Part shown: positions 17,387 through 25,484 of the stretch, piece after piece
Layout of the letters: each line of letters begins with the position of its first letter
Numbering within the stretch: the stretch's first letter is position 1
Assembly (NCBI GenBank): GCA_902524845.1
Contig: CABZEW010000017.1
Coordinates: forward strand, 1-40,365
DNA from: an uncultured Alphaproteobacteria bacterium
GTDB lineage: Bacteria > Pseudomonadota > Alphaproteobacteria > Rhodobacterales > Rhodobacteraceae
Length of the DNA stretch: 40,365 bases
Direction: 5' to 3'
The notes under the pieces: model-generated
Database searches by the model: none
What the model saw: only the letters and a program-made list of their open reading frames with translations
What the model was told of the DNA's origin: nothing
Made by a program: the position numbers and the translations under genes

Positions 17387-19678
17387 CTACAGCTTTTGAC
17401 ACCAAAATTGGTACATTCCCCCAAAAGTTTTTGGACTATTTTCTTCATATTTGTGCCACAATTCTAGATCATATATGTCTGAGTCTTTCCTATGAAAAAC
17501 TCCAAAATCTGAAATTATATCTTTATCTTCAAATCCGCAGAATTTAAGTCCCAAACTTTTGAGACATTTCGCAATCTGTGGAAGTGTAAATCGATGCTCT
17601 TGTACATGAAATATCAAGTCTCGTATGGTACTAAGACTAAAAAAATCAGGTGACTTAGCCAATCGTTGATGGCTTACTTTTGAAGATTCAATCATCGATT
17701 GCCTAAATTGACGCATGTCAGTCTCTGAAGTGCCAACCTCGAGTAATTTGATTTCGTTTCTAATGCTTACAATATCTTGTCGCGCTAACTCACTATACAA
17801 ACCTATGTTCATCAAACCACCGGGCTTTAAAAGATTAGTGAGAACCCGCCATCCAAGCATAGGATCGGACATGTGATGAAGAACACCCACGCTTTCAATT
17901 ATATCAAATTTTTTCCCTAGGTGATTTAGGTTAATGATGTCAGCTTGTAAGTAATCTATGTTTGTAAATTTATTCTCGACGGTTTTTCTCTTTGCATAAG
18001 CGAGGCTAGCAAGACTCAGATCTACAGCGGTGACATGGCAACTAGTAAAGCGAGAGGCTGTTTGTAAAGAATGTTGTCCTGTACCACAGCCAGCTACCAA
18101 TATTTTAGGATAAGTTACTTCTTTAATATTTTCGGAATACAGCTTTAGGCTCTTTGTCTCAAAAATTTCAGCGATAGACTTTGCATTTTTGTGGAGTCCT
18201 GTTTTCACCCATCTTGGAAAGGGGTTCTCTTCATACTGCTCTCTTACTTTATTCGAAACATTGTCTGATATCTCTCCCAAAATAGCTATGTCTTTTGTAA
18301 TTGCTTTCTCTGCAAGTGGTTCTTCTAACAATATTTTTTTTATGTCGTCCAAGTGATTGAGTACTTCTAAATCTTTACACCATTTGTATTTATGTAGTTG
18401 ACGATAAGAGGCAAGGCACAATATGTTTTTCAGCTCAGGTTGCTTTGATTGTTTGATAGATTCAGTGATCATTGCCTCAAGTTCACTAACCAATTTCGTT
18501 TCCTCTTTACTTTCAAAATAAATATACTCATTGATAAAACATTGAAGGGAAAGGGTTGATAAAAAATAATTGAGTGCAGGAGAGGCTGCTAATTTATCGA
18601 GGTTAATTAATATAAAAAACCGCATCTTTACAAAAAATTGCTCCAACTCGAGATCAGGAAGTGGGCAAATACGCATCAAATGGTGAAGAAGCGAGAGTTT
18701 ATTAAGAGCCTCTATTGTGCAGGATGTCTTTTTTAGATTCTTAAAAATATTTTTCTCAGCAAGCAAATCTTTAATCAATGGATCATGCTTCAAGAGACTT
18801 AATATAGAAAATGCAACGTCTTCCGGACGAATTTGATTTTCGAATTTCAGTAAATTTAGCAATACAGGATATAAACTGCGATTGGATGACTCAAAGTTTA
18901 TATTTTTAAGAATGAAACTTAAGTTCCCATATGCTTCAGTAAAATTTTCTTTTAAACTAATAGCCTTAAGGTGGAGGGATAACGCTTCTTCCCATCTCCC
19001 CAATTTTCGCACAACAATACCCAAGTCAGTGTAAGCTGCAGCAATTCCAGCGTCTAAAGCTATTACATGCCTGTAACTAGATTCTGCTTCCTTTAATTTT
19101 CCTTGTTTATAAAGTATTCCAGCTAAGTTAAGGTGAGCTATATATGAATGAGGATTAGTCTCTGTTGCTTGTTTGAAACTTTTTTCTGCCTTTTTGAATT
19201 TGCCTAACTTTGTAAAAGTTATGCCCAAATTAAGGTACGCTTTGAAATATTTAGGTCTCGAAGCTATTGCTTTTAAGTAGTTTGCTTTTGCTTCCTCAAA
19301 CCTTTTTAGCTTTTGCATCGTGACTCCCATGTAGTGGTGGGCTTCAGCATAGTCAGGTTTTAAGGTAATTGCTTTTCTGAGTGCTTTTTCAGCTTCGCCT
19401 AATCTAGCATTTTTTAATAGCGTCCAACCTAAGGAATAGTGAACTTTGGCATCCGAAGGAGATATTTGTGCAACTTTTTGAATTGCAGTTAAAGACTCCT
19501 TAGTTTTGCCAGTTTTTTGGAGAATTCCCCAAAGGGCTTTCCATGCAACCTCACTTGTAGGAACTTCTTGTGTGATAGATATTGCAAGCTTTTCAGCATC
19601 ATCAAGCCTTCCATTACGATAGTATTCAAAAACGCTGTTAAGTTGTTCCTGAGTTCGACTTGTTGGTTTGCTGTCCAT
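17387..19678 (-). CDS. TPR-methyltransferase (class I SAM)
   Basis: 763 residues. TPR array at about 75-255, a helical middle region (260-470), then a class I SAM-dependent methyltransferase domain from about 520. Motif I is ILVAGCGTG (525-533), an acidic strand AVDLS follows (551-555), and FDIIESVGVLHHM (591-603) is motif IV-like. A QYEENPFPRW motif (481-490), typical of TPR-methyltransferases, precedes the domain. The N-terminus (YYRNGRLDDAEKLAISITQE, AWKALWGIL) is homologous to the start of both sulfotransferases. Substrate unknown; a protein or glycan bound through the TPRs is inferred. Its ribosome site GGTGGGAG is part of a degenerate guaA-end repeat. Confidence 0.9.
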   Translation of the reverse strand: MDSKPTSRTQEQLNSVFEYYRNGRLDDAEKLAISITQEVPTSEVAWKALWGILQKTGKTKESLTAIQKVAQISPSDAKVHYSLGWTLLKNARLGEAEKALRKAITLKPDYAEAHHYMGVTMQKLKRFEEAKANYLKAIASRPKYFKAYLNLGITFTKLGKFKKAEKSFKQATETNPHSYIAHLNLAGILYKQGKLKEAESSYRHVIALDAGIAAAYTDLGIVVRKLGRWEEALSLHLKAISLKENFTEAYGNLSFILKNINFESSNRSLYPVLLNLLKFENQIRPEDVAFSILSLLKHDPLIKDLLAEKNIFKNLKKTSCTIEALNKLSLLHHLMRICPLPDLELEQFFVKMRFFILINLDKLAASPALNYFLSTLSLQCFINEYIYFESKEETKLVSELEAMITESIKQSKQPELKNILCLASYRQLHKYKWCKDLEVLNHLDDIKKILLEEPLAEKAITKDIAILGEISDNVSNKVREQYEENPFPRWVKTGLHKNAKSIAEIFETKSLKLYSENIKEVTYPKILVAGCGTGQHSLQTASRFTSCHVTAVDLSLASLAYAKRKTVENKFTNIDYLQADIINLNHLGKKFDIIESVGVLHHMSDPMLGWRVLTNLLKPGGLMNIGLYSELARQDIVSIRNEIKLLEVGTSETDMRQFRQSMIESSKVSHQRLAKSPDFFSLSTIRDLIFHVQEHRFTLPQIAKCLKSLGLKFCGFEDKDIISDFGVFHRKDSDIYDLELWHKYEENSPKTFGGMYQFWCQKL

Positions 19679-19681
19679 TTT

Positions 19682-19742
19682 CTCCCACCCAATTGTTCTA
19701 CGTCTTTAAGTAATTGAATTTATTGACTTTTTAAAAATCAAG
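19682..19742. repeat. Island repeat module D (att copy plus truncated arm)
   Basis: TCTCCCACCCAATTGTTCTA is a guaA-end copy with about three differences from the core. It is followed by CGTCTTTAAGTAATTGAATT and ACTTTTTAAAA, the same arm as module B, which is cut off by module C. Confidence 0.65.
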
Positions 19743-19764
19743 TCACTCCCACTCAATAGTTCCA
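19743..19764. repeat. Near-perfect copy of the guaA 3' end (att-like direct repeat)
   Basis: Matches 21559-21580 at 21 of 22 bases in the same orientation. Read on the minus strand its core is GGAACTATTGAGTGGGA, then GTGA, so it still encodes GTIEWE and a stop, like guaA. This is what integration at the guaA 3' end leaves behind. Confidence 0.85.
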
Positions 19765-19955
19765 CGTCTGTAGTCTTTGATTTTGATACCTTTTTTAAAA
19801 TTTTGTCACTACTTTGTCACTTTTTACACTTTCAGACTTTCGAAGAACAATTGCTTCTATGCTTTGCTTATTCCTCATCATGCTCAATTATAGTTGAACA
19901 TTAAGTGCTTGTCACATAACAAGAGTTTGTCATGAAAAGTGACAGACTTTGTCAG
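19765..19955. repeat. Island repeat module C (arm)
   Basis: Arm following the att copy: TTTTTTAAAATTTTGTCACT, ACTTTGTCACTTTTTACAC, TTTCAGACTTTCGAAGAAC, then CTTGTCACATAAC and an AAAAGTGACAGAC that pairs with it. On the minus strand, AGTGACAAAGTAGTGACAAA looks like paired arm-type recombinase sites. Shared with modules A and B. Confidence 0.65.
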
Positions 19956-19960
19956 ATATC

Positions 19961-20370
19961 TTAGAATTTCTTTTTTGCTTCTTTGCATTTATACAAGTCT
20001 GCAGTTTCTACTTTTCCCTTGCCTTTAAATTTGACACTTGAAACGAGTTTTGCTTGTCCTGAATATCTATCTATCCTCAATCTTGTATTAAAGTTTGTGT
20101 TATCTCTGTCATCCTCTGAGATGCATTCATATGAAGAAGGTGTTTAAAAAAGTAATTGAGGCAGATAGTTTTGAATACATTTATCATCTGGTATTTCAAT
20201 AGATATCGGCTCTCCCGAATTATTATTGCTCTTTCGTTGTTTTATTATTTCGCCTTTAGCATCGGTTTCAATAACGTATGAATTCTCAACATAATTGCAA
20301 GACAAAGTTATGGAAAAACTTAATGATGGAACGTCGCACAGTAATTGATAATAAAATAAATTGTTTTCAT
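19961..20370 (-). pseudogene. Broken small secreted-protein gene
   Basis: The minus-strand frame reads SLSFSITLSCNYVENSYVIE, GEPISIEIPDDKCIQNYLP, then an in-frame TAA (20144-20146), and continues SSYECISEDDRDN, RLRIDRYSGQAKLVSS and ADLYKCKEAKKKF to TAA at 19961. A plausible start (ATG 20370, MKTIYFII, signal-like) is in another frame. One nonsense and one frameshift change therefore disable it. The two Cys-containing halves resemble each other. Family unknown. Confidence 0.55.
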
Positions 20371-20455
20371 ATTTTCTTTGAAAGATTGATTACAAATGCT
20401 TCAAGTCATCTTTAAAATTATAATGCTGAAAAACTCATCTAATTTATCAATATGT

Positions 20456-20785
20456 TTAATCTGGGAGAGGTGTAGAGCCAGTTTCAGAACGATAAATCTT
20501 ACCGTCCCTTTTTAGTCCAACATACATCACGGCATCTCTACCATTCGGAAATGTTGTAATGCTATGGATGACTATTATATCCTCATTCTCATAAATGCAT
20601 CTAACATTATCACGTTTTACATCAGGATTTTCTAATATTTTTCCAAAGAACTCTTTCCATTCCTCAAGTTTTATGACTTTACCTGTTGAGTGAAATTGAA
20701 ACTCCCAATCTGGATGGAAGAATTCAGTTAATTTATCTATATTTCTACTTTCCCAAGCTTCATTAAATTTCTCAAAGATAGCCAT
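20456..20785 (-). CDS. NTF2-like (SnoaL-fold) protein, paralogue 3
   Basis: 109 residues starting MAIFEKFNEAWESRNIDKL, then FFHPDWEFQFHSTGKVI, CIYENEDIIVIH and GLKRDGKIYRSETG. This is the helix-helix-sheet pattern of SnoaL/DUF4440-type NTF2-like domains, usually small-ligand binding or isomerase scaffolds. It shares the YENED and DGKI-R signatures with the two genes upstream. Function unknown. No catalytic residues can be assigned by eye. Confidence 0.75.
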   Translation of the reverse strand: MAIFEKFNEAWESRNIDKLTEFFHPDWEFQFHSTGKVIKLEEWKEFFGKILENPDVKRDNVRCIYENEDIIVIHSITTFPNGRDAVMYVGLKRDGKIYRSETGSTPLPD

Positions 20786-20901
20786 TTCACTCCTACCGCT
20801 ACATTACTTAATATATTATACTGTATGGATTTTTATAGTTTTGAAAAGATAATAAATTGACTATTACTTGAAAAAAAAACGTTCTTAAAATCAAGGTTGT
20901 T

Positions 20902-21234
20902 TTACCGTGCTTCAAACACACTTTTACCATGGTTAGCTTCCCTGTCAGATTCAAATTTCTTTGTTAAACAGCCATCATGACATGAGCCATCTTCTTGCCT
21001 TTCAAGTCTTGTGTAATTCATGCAGTCTTCATTCTCATACAAACATTTTTCTTCAAACATAAAATCGGAAGCCTTTTCACTTCTTGAAAAAAAATCTTTT
21101 ATTCTTTCTAAGAATTCATCTCGCATCCTCATCTGGCTCTCGAAAACAAAAAAATAATCATCAGCAACCCAATCTTCTAAGAGTGCATAATCTTTATTGT
21201 GCAGTATGTGGATCATCTTTTCGTAAGAAGTCAT
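20902..21234 (-). CDS. NTF2-like (SnoaL-fold) protein, paralogue 2
   Basis: About 110 residues from ATG 21234, one base after the stop of the preceding paralogue, so translation is coupled. MTSYEKMIHILHNKDYALLE, DWVADDYFFVFES and CLYENEDCMNYTRLE follow the family pattern. The C-terminal part (DGSCHDGCLTKKFESDREAN) departs from the DGKIWR pattern of the others and has two extra Cys, so this copy is drifting or specialised. A longer frame to 21255 overlaps the upstream gene and is not needed. Confidence 0.7.
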   Translation of the reverse strand: MTSYEKMIHILHNKDYALLEDWVADDYFFVFESQMRMRDEFLERIKDFFSRSEKASDFMFEEKCLYENEDCMNYTRLERQEDGSCHDGCLTKKFESDREANHGKSVFEAR

Positions 21235-21235
21235 C

Positions 21236-21556
21236 TCAACTACTTTCAACTGCATTGCTCATTTCTCTCCAAATTTTTCCGTCTTTCCACATCTGTACTT
21301 GTACAACTCTATAGTTTTTTCCACGTACATTGATATTGTAACTATATGCCATCATATCCTTATCCTCATACAAAAACTCAGGGTTGATGACACTTATCTT
21401 CTTTCCAAATTGTGTTTTCATGAACTCTACATGTTCTTCTCTGTTTACCAGTGTATTATCTTTCAAATATAGATAATCTTGATGAAAAGTATCCTCAATG
21501 CCAGACGCATCTTTTGTTTCTAAATCAGATTTTAATTTCTCAAATTTTTCACCCAT
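21236..21556 (-). CDS. NTF2-like (SnoaL-fold) protein, paralogue 1
   Basis: 106 residues from ATG 21556, two bases past the guaA stop. The sequence is MGEKFEKLKSDLETKDASGI, TFHQDYLYLKDNTLVNREEH, LYEDKDMMAYSYN and MWKDGKIWREMSNAVESS. NTF2-like fold, function unknown. The ribosome site is the GTGGGA of the guaA stop region, that is the att core, so expression probably depends on guaA transcription. First gene of the island side. Confidence 0.78.
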   Translation of the reverse strand: MGEKFEKLKSDLETKDASGIEDTFHQDYLYLKDNTLVNREEHVEFMKTQFGKKISVINPEFLYEDKDMMAYSYNINVRGKNYRVVQVQMWKDGKIWREMSNAVESS

Positions 21557-21558
21557 AA

Positions 21559-21580
21559 TCATTCCCACTCAATAGTTCCA
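21559..21580. repeat. guaA 3' end, att-like site
   Basis: Last 22 bases of guaA including its stop (core GGAACTATTGAGTGGGA on the minus strand). The 3' end of guaA is an established integration hotspot for tyrosine-recombinase islands, with GAGTGGGA as the common direct repeat. Partner copy at 19743-19764. Confidence 0.8.
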
Positions 21581-23100
21581 GGAGGTTTAGAGGTTATATC
21601 AAATAAGATTCTGTTTATCCCTTTGACTTCATTAATTATTTTATTACTCGTTTCTGCTAAAAATTCTCTATTGAAGTAAGAGAAATCAGCGGTCATTCCG
21701 TCAGTACTACTTACAGCTCTTAAGACACAGCTATATTCGTGGGTCCGCGCGTCACCCATTACACCCACGCTTTTTACAGGTAGTAAAATTGCTAGCGCTT
21801 GCCATACATTATTATACAAATTGTGCTTTTTTAATTGTTCTACAAAAATATAATCTGCTTCTCGCAACAGACTAAGCTTCTTGGCTGTTATTTCACCAGG
21901 ACACCTTATAGCTAATCCAGGTCCAGGAAAGGGATGTCTATTTAAAAAAGAATTATCAAGCTTTAACTCGGATCCAATTTTTCTAACCTCATCTTTAAAA
22001 AGTGTTTTTAATGGTTCTACCAAAGTTAGTTTCATTTTCTTTGGTAACCCACCAACGTTATGATGGCTTTTAATAGTAGCAGCTGCTTTTCCATGCACCG
22101 AGGTGGACTCGATAACATCTGGATAAAGAGTGCCTTGTGCCAGAAAGCTTACATTTCTCAGCTTTTTAGCTTCCTTTTCAAAGATCCTAATAAACAGTTT
22201 GCCTATAATTTTCCTCTTCTTCTCTGGATCACTTACACCCTTAAGATTTTTTAAAAATAGTTGTTTCCCTTTTACGGATATTAGGTTTATCTTGAAATTT
22301 TTCTTAAAAAGATACTCTATCTGAGCAGCTTCTTGTTTTCGAAGAAGGCCATTATCTACAAAAATACAGGTTAGATTTTTCTTTATCGCCTTATGCAACA
22401 GAAGAGCTGTGACTGTGCTATCCACTCCACCGGATAAAGCGCAAATTACTTTTCTATCTCCAATATAGGATTTTAATTCAGCGACCAAATCGTCTGTTAT
22501 CTTATTTGGTGTCCAGTTTCTTTTAATATTTGCAATATTTACAAAGTTTTCCAGAAATTTTTTTCCATTTATAGTGTGAAATACTTCGGGATGAAACTGG
22601 ACACCATAAATTTTTCTAACAGTATCTCCAATAACTGAGAACGGAGAAGTATCCGAGCTTGCAAGCTCTAAAAATCCCTTTGGTAATTCTGTTACTGCAT
22701 CTCCATGGCTCATCCAAACTTCTTCTATGTTTTTTTTAAATAAATTTTCTAGAATTGCTGAATGATTTTTAGTATTTCTACGAATTATTGTTTTTCCAAA
22801 TTCTCTCTTTTCTGTCTCTGATATTTTGCCTCCTAACAGTTTGCAGATAAGCTGGTGTCCATAGCAAATTCCTAAAAGAGGAATATTAAACTTAAATACT
22901 TTTTTTGAAATTGTCGGACTTTTCTTCATCCTTGTGGAGTCCGGGCCTCCCGACAGTACAATGGCTTTTGCTTTTTTCAGCGATATGGCACTTATAATAT
23001 CCTCGTCCCATGGAATGATTTCACAATAAACGTTGAGCTCTCTTATACGTCTTGCAATCAGCTGAGTTACTTGACTTCCAAAATCAACGATAAGGATCAT
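21559..23100 (-). CDS. guaA: GMP synthase (glutamine-hydrolysing)
   Basis: 513 residues, full length. Converts XMP to GMP with glutamine and ATP in purine synthesis. The N-terminal class I glutamine amidotransferase domain has GICYGHQL (nucleophile Cys79) and VQFHPEV. The ATP pyrophosphatase domain has the P-loop ALSGGVDSTV. The C-terminal dimerisation domain has HPFPGPGLAIR and ends KPPGTIEWE, the conserved terminus. The intact C-terminus means integration here restores the gene. Divergent from the MttB-family gene. Confidence 0.98.
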   Translation of the reverse strand: MILIVDFGSQVTQLIARRIRELNVYCEIIPWDEDIISAISLKKAKAIVLSGGPDSTRMKKSPTISKKVFKFNIPLLGICYGHQLICKLLGGKISETEKREFGKTIIRRNTKNHSAILENLFKKNIEEVWMSHGDAVTELPKGFLELASSDTSPFSVIGDTVRKIYGVQFHPEVFHTINGKKFLENFVNIANIKRNWTPNKITDDLVAELKSYIGDRKVICALSGGVDSTVTALLLHKAIKKNLTCIFVDNGLLRKQEAAQIEYLFKKNFKINLISVKGKQLFLKNLKGVSDPEKKRKIIGKLFIRIFEKEAKKLRNVSFLAQGTLYPDVIESTSVHGKAAATIKSHHNVGGLPKKMKLTLVEPLKTLFKDEVRKIGSELKLDNSFLNRHPFPGPGLAIRCPGEITAKKLSLLREADYIFVEQLKKHNLYNNVWQALAILLPVKSVGVMGDARTHEYSCVLRAVSSTDGMTADFSYFNREFLAETSNKIINEVKGINRILFDITSKPPGTIEWE

Positions 23101-23207
23101 GATGAATTACAGCCATATAAATGTATAAAAATTAGTGTTATTCCTTTCAACATTAGGTAACATAAGATACGGAGATTACAAACCTTATTTCTGATTGGTG
23201 ATGGAGA

Positions 23208-24740
23208 TTGAATAAAGGAAGAAGAAGTTTGGGTGGAAGAGCGGCTAGACGTGAAGCCAGGACCACTCAACAAATAGAGTTTTCAAAATATATTGAAAGG
23301 CAAATCCCAAATTTTGAAATACTTAATACTGAGGCATTAGAGGTCATTGAACATAGTGCAGAAGGCATTCTTGAAGAGATAGGGATTAAATTTCCTGATA
23401 ATGAATTCGCATTAACCTTATGGCGAGACGTGGGAGCTGATGTAAAAGAAGATATTGTGAAAATACCTAGAGGCCTTGCGCGCAAACTTTGTGCTACTGC
23501 GCCTGCGACTTTCACTCAGCATGCGAGATCGCAAACGAACAATGTTGTAATTGGGGGACGAAATTTGGTATGTGCTCCCGTGTATGGCCCTCCTTTTATA
23601 AGAGATTTAGAGAATGGTAGACGCTATGCTGAGATTGCTGATTTTGAAAAGCTTGTAAAATTAGCTTATATGTCTAAGTGGGTCCATCACTCAGGAGGAA
23701 CTCTTTGTGAGCCAACAGATATTCCAGTAAACAAAAGACATTTAGACATGCTTTTTGCGCATATGACACTCTCAGATAAGCCTTACATGGGATCAGTTAC
23801 CGCACCGGAAAGAGCAGAAGACTCCATTGAAATGAGTGAAATTCTTTTTGGCAAAAAATTTGTCAGTGAGCATACTGTTATGACATCTTTGATAAACATA
23901 AATTCGCCTCTTGTATTGGATGCAACGATGATGGGTGCGTTGGAAGTATATGCTAGGTCAAACCAAGCATGTATTGTTTCTCCCTTTATTGTCGGGGGGG
24001 CAATGGCGCCTGTTACCGTGGCAGGTACACTTTCACAAGTATTAGCAGAAGTTTTAGCAGGAGTGGGGTATAGTCAACTGGTCAGGCAGGGTGCTCCTGT
24101 AATATTTGGTACTTTTGTTACATCAATTGATATGAATTCTGGTGCGCCAACGTTTGGTACACCCGAGTCATCAAAAGTTTTGTACGGAGCAGGGCAGCTG
24201 GCAAGGCGGCTAGGAATTCCATTTAGATCAGGAGGGGGGCTATGTGGCTCAAAAGTAACTGATGCACAAGCAGCATACGAGACTTCTAATAGCCTTCATG
24301 CCGGATTAATGGGCGGAGTTAACTTTATGTTGCACTCGTGCGGTTGGTTAGAAGGTGGATTGGTTGCAAGCGTCGAAAAATTTATAATGGATGCTGACCA
24401 ACTAGGCGTACTAAACACTCTTTCGAAAGGTATTGAGGTTGACAAAGAAGGATTAGCTTTTGAGGCTATTAAAGACGTTGCCCCGGGCGGTCATTTTCTA
24501 GGATGCAATCATACTCAAAAAAATTTCAAATCAGCTTTTTGGCGTTCTGATATTCTGAATTACAAGCCATTTGAAACATGGCAAGAAGAAGGTGAAAAAG
24601 ATTTAACTTTTGAAGCAAATAAAAGAGCTAAGATGCTTTTAAAAAACTATGAACCTCCAGATCTTGATATATCAAAAAGAGAAGAGCTTTCAGAATTTGT
24701 TTTCAAAAAGAAAGACTCCATGCCAGATGCTTTTGTTTAA
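23208..24740 (+). CDS. Trimethylamine methyltransferase (MttB) family protein, non-pyrrolysine
   Basis: 510 residues, full-length TIM-barrel corrinoid methyltransferase homologue. It begins RRSLGGRAARREAR (typical N-terminus) and includes GGTLCEPTDIPVNKRHLDML, SPFIVGGAMAPVTVAGTLSQ, FRSGGGLCGSKVTDAQA and a C-terminal CNHTQKNF. There is no in-frame TAG, so no pyrrolysine. Non-Pyl members act on substrates such as glycine betaine or other quaternary amines, but the substrate here is unknown. No corrinoid protein gene is adjacent. The TTG start has GGTGATGGAGA upstream. Confidence 0.9.
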   Translation: MNKGRRSLGGRAARREARTTQQIEFSKYIERQIPNFEILNTEALEVIEHSAEGILEEIGIKFPDNEFALTLWRDVGADVKEDIVKIPRGLARKLCATAPATFTQHARSQTNNVVIGGRNLVCAPVYGPPFIRDLENGRRYAEIADFEKLVKLAYMSKWVHHSGGTLCEPTDIPVNKRHLDMLFAHMTLSDKPYMGSVTAPERAEDSIEMSEILFGKKFVSEHTVMTSLININSPLVLDATMMGALEVYARSNQACIVSPFIVGGAMAPVTVAGTLSQVLAEVLAGVGYSQLVRQGAPVIFGTFVTSIDMNSGAPTFGTPESSKVLYGAGQLARRLGIPFRSGGGLCGSKVTDAQAAYETSNSLHAGLMGGVNFMLHSCGWLEGGLVASVEKFIMDADQLGVLNTLSKGIEVDKEGLAFEAIKDVAPGGHFLGCNHTQKNFKSAFWRSDILNYKPFETWQEEGEKDLTFEANKRAKMLLKNYEPPDLDISKREELSEFVFKKKDSMPDAFV

Positions 24741-25484
24741 TTAACAATTACAAATCGCCAAAAAATCTTGCTTTTTTAGAGATGCTCCGCCTACAAGAAG
24801 GCCATCCACATTTTCAATGGACGTAATTTTACTACAATTTTCGGAATTAGCTGATCCACCATATAGAACAGGTATATAAGTAGTAAAAAATTGGCTGAGT
24901 TTTTCTTTAATATGTAGGTGGGTTTCTTTTATTTCATTATCACTTGGAACCAACCCACTTCCGATTGCCCATATAGGTTCGTATGCAACTATTAACCCTA
25001 TGTGAGAGCCTAAATTTTTTATAGAACCATCAATTTGCTTCTCAAGCACTTGAAATGTCTTATTGGCTTTCTTTTCTGAACGTGTTTCGCCAATACAAAC
25101 TATAGGCGTTAGTTCGTTTTTTAAAACCGTCTCGACTTTTTTTGAGATGATTGAGTTAGTTTCACTAAATAATTTGCGCCGTTCTGAATGCCCAATTATT
25201 ACATGCGTTACGCCTCTCTCGCGTAACATTGATGCCGATATCTCACCTGTAAAGGCTCCTTTATCTTCCTCACTACAGTTTTGTGCCCCTATCTTTATAA
25301 AATTAGGTAAAATTTCCTTCGCTGAATCTAAAAGGGTAAAGGGTACGCAAATAATCACATCATTCCCTTTTGATGGTGAGAATGTTGCGAAATCTTTAAG
25401 CAGTGTTTCAGACCCGTTCATCTTCCAATTTGCTACTATTATTTTACAATTGTCTCTGGCTGAAAGATTCAATTCATTTGACAT
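24741..25484 (-). CDS. tpiA: Triosephosphate isomerase
   Basis: About 247 residues, interconverting DHAP and glyceraldehyde-3-phosphate. Catalytic parts are visible: ANWKMN (Lys), IIGHSERR (His), AYEPIWAIGSG (Glu), and the phosphate loop LYGGSAN plus VDGLLVGGASL. The ATG at 25484 (after a TTG) overlaps the sufA stop by 11 bases, so it is co-transcribed with sufT-sufA. Confidence 0.97.
   Translation of the reverse strand: MSNELNLSARDNCKIIVANWKMNGSETLLKDFATFSPSKGNDVIICVPFTLLDSAKEILPNFIKIGAQNCSEEDKGAFTGEISASMLRERGVTHVIIGHSERRKLFSETNSIISKKVETVLKNELTPIVCIGETRSEKKANKTFQVLEKQIDGSIKNLGSHIGLIVAYEPIWAIGSGLVPSDNEIKETHLHIKEKLSQFFTTYIPVLYGGSANSENCSKITSIENVDGLLVGGASLKKQDFLAICNC

Larger units (their letters stand above)
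19679..20455. other. Island junction stretch
   Basis: About 780 bases with no intact gene. It holds two adjacent guaA-end copies (module D at 19682-19742 and the start of module C at 19743), GTCAC-rich sequence to about 19955, and a broken secreted-protein gene (19961-20370). Confidence 0.6.

Noticed and set aside
9000-22000. Search for an integrase, transposase or toxin-antitoxin pair in the accessory region
   Set aside because: No frame carries tyrosine or serine recombinase, transposase or known toxin motifs; the YwqK-like MORN protein has no partner.
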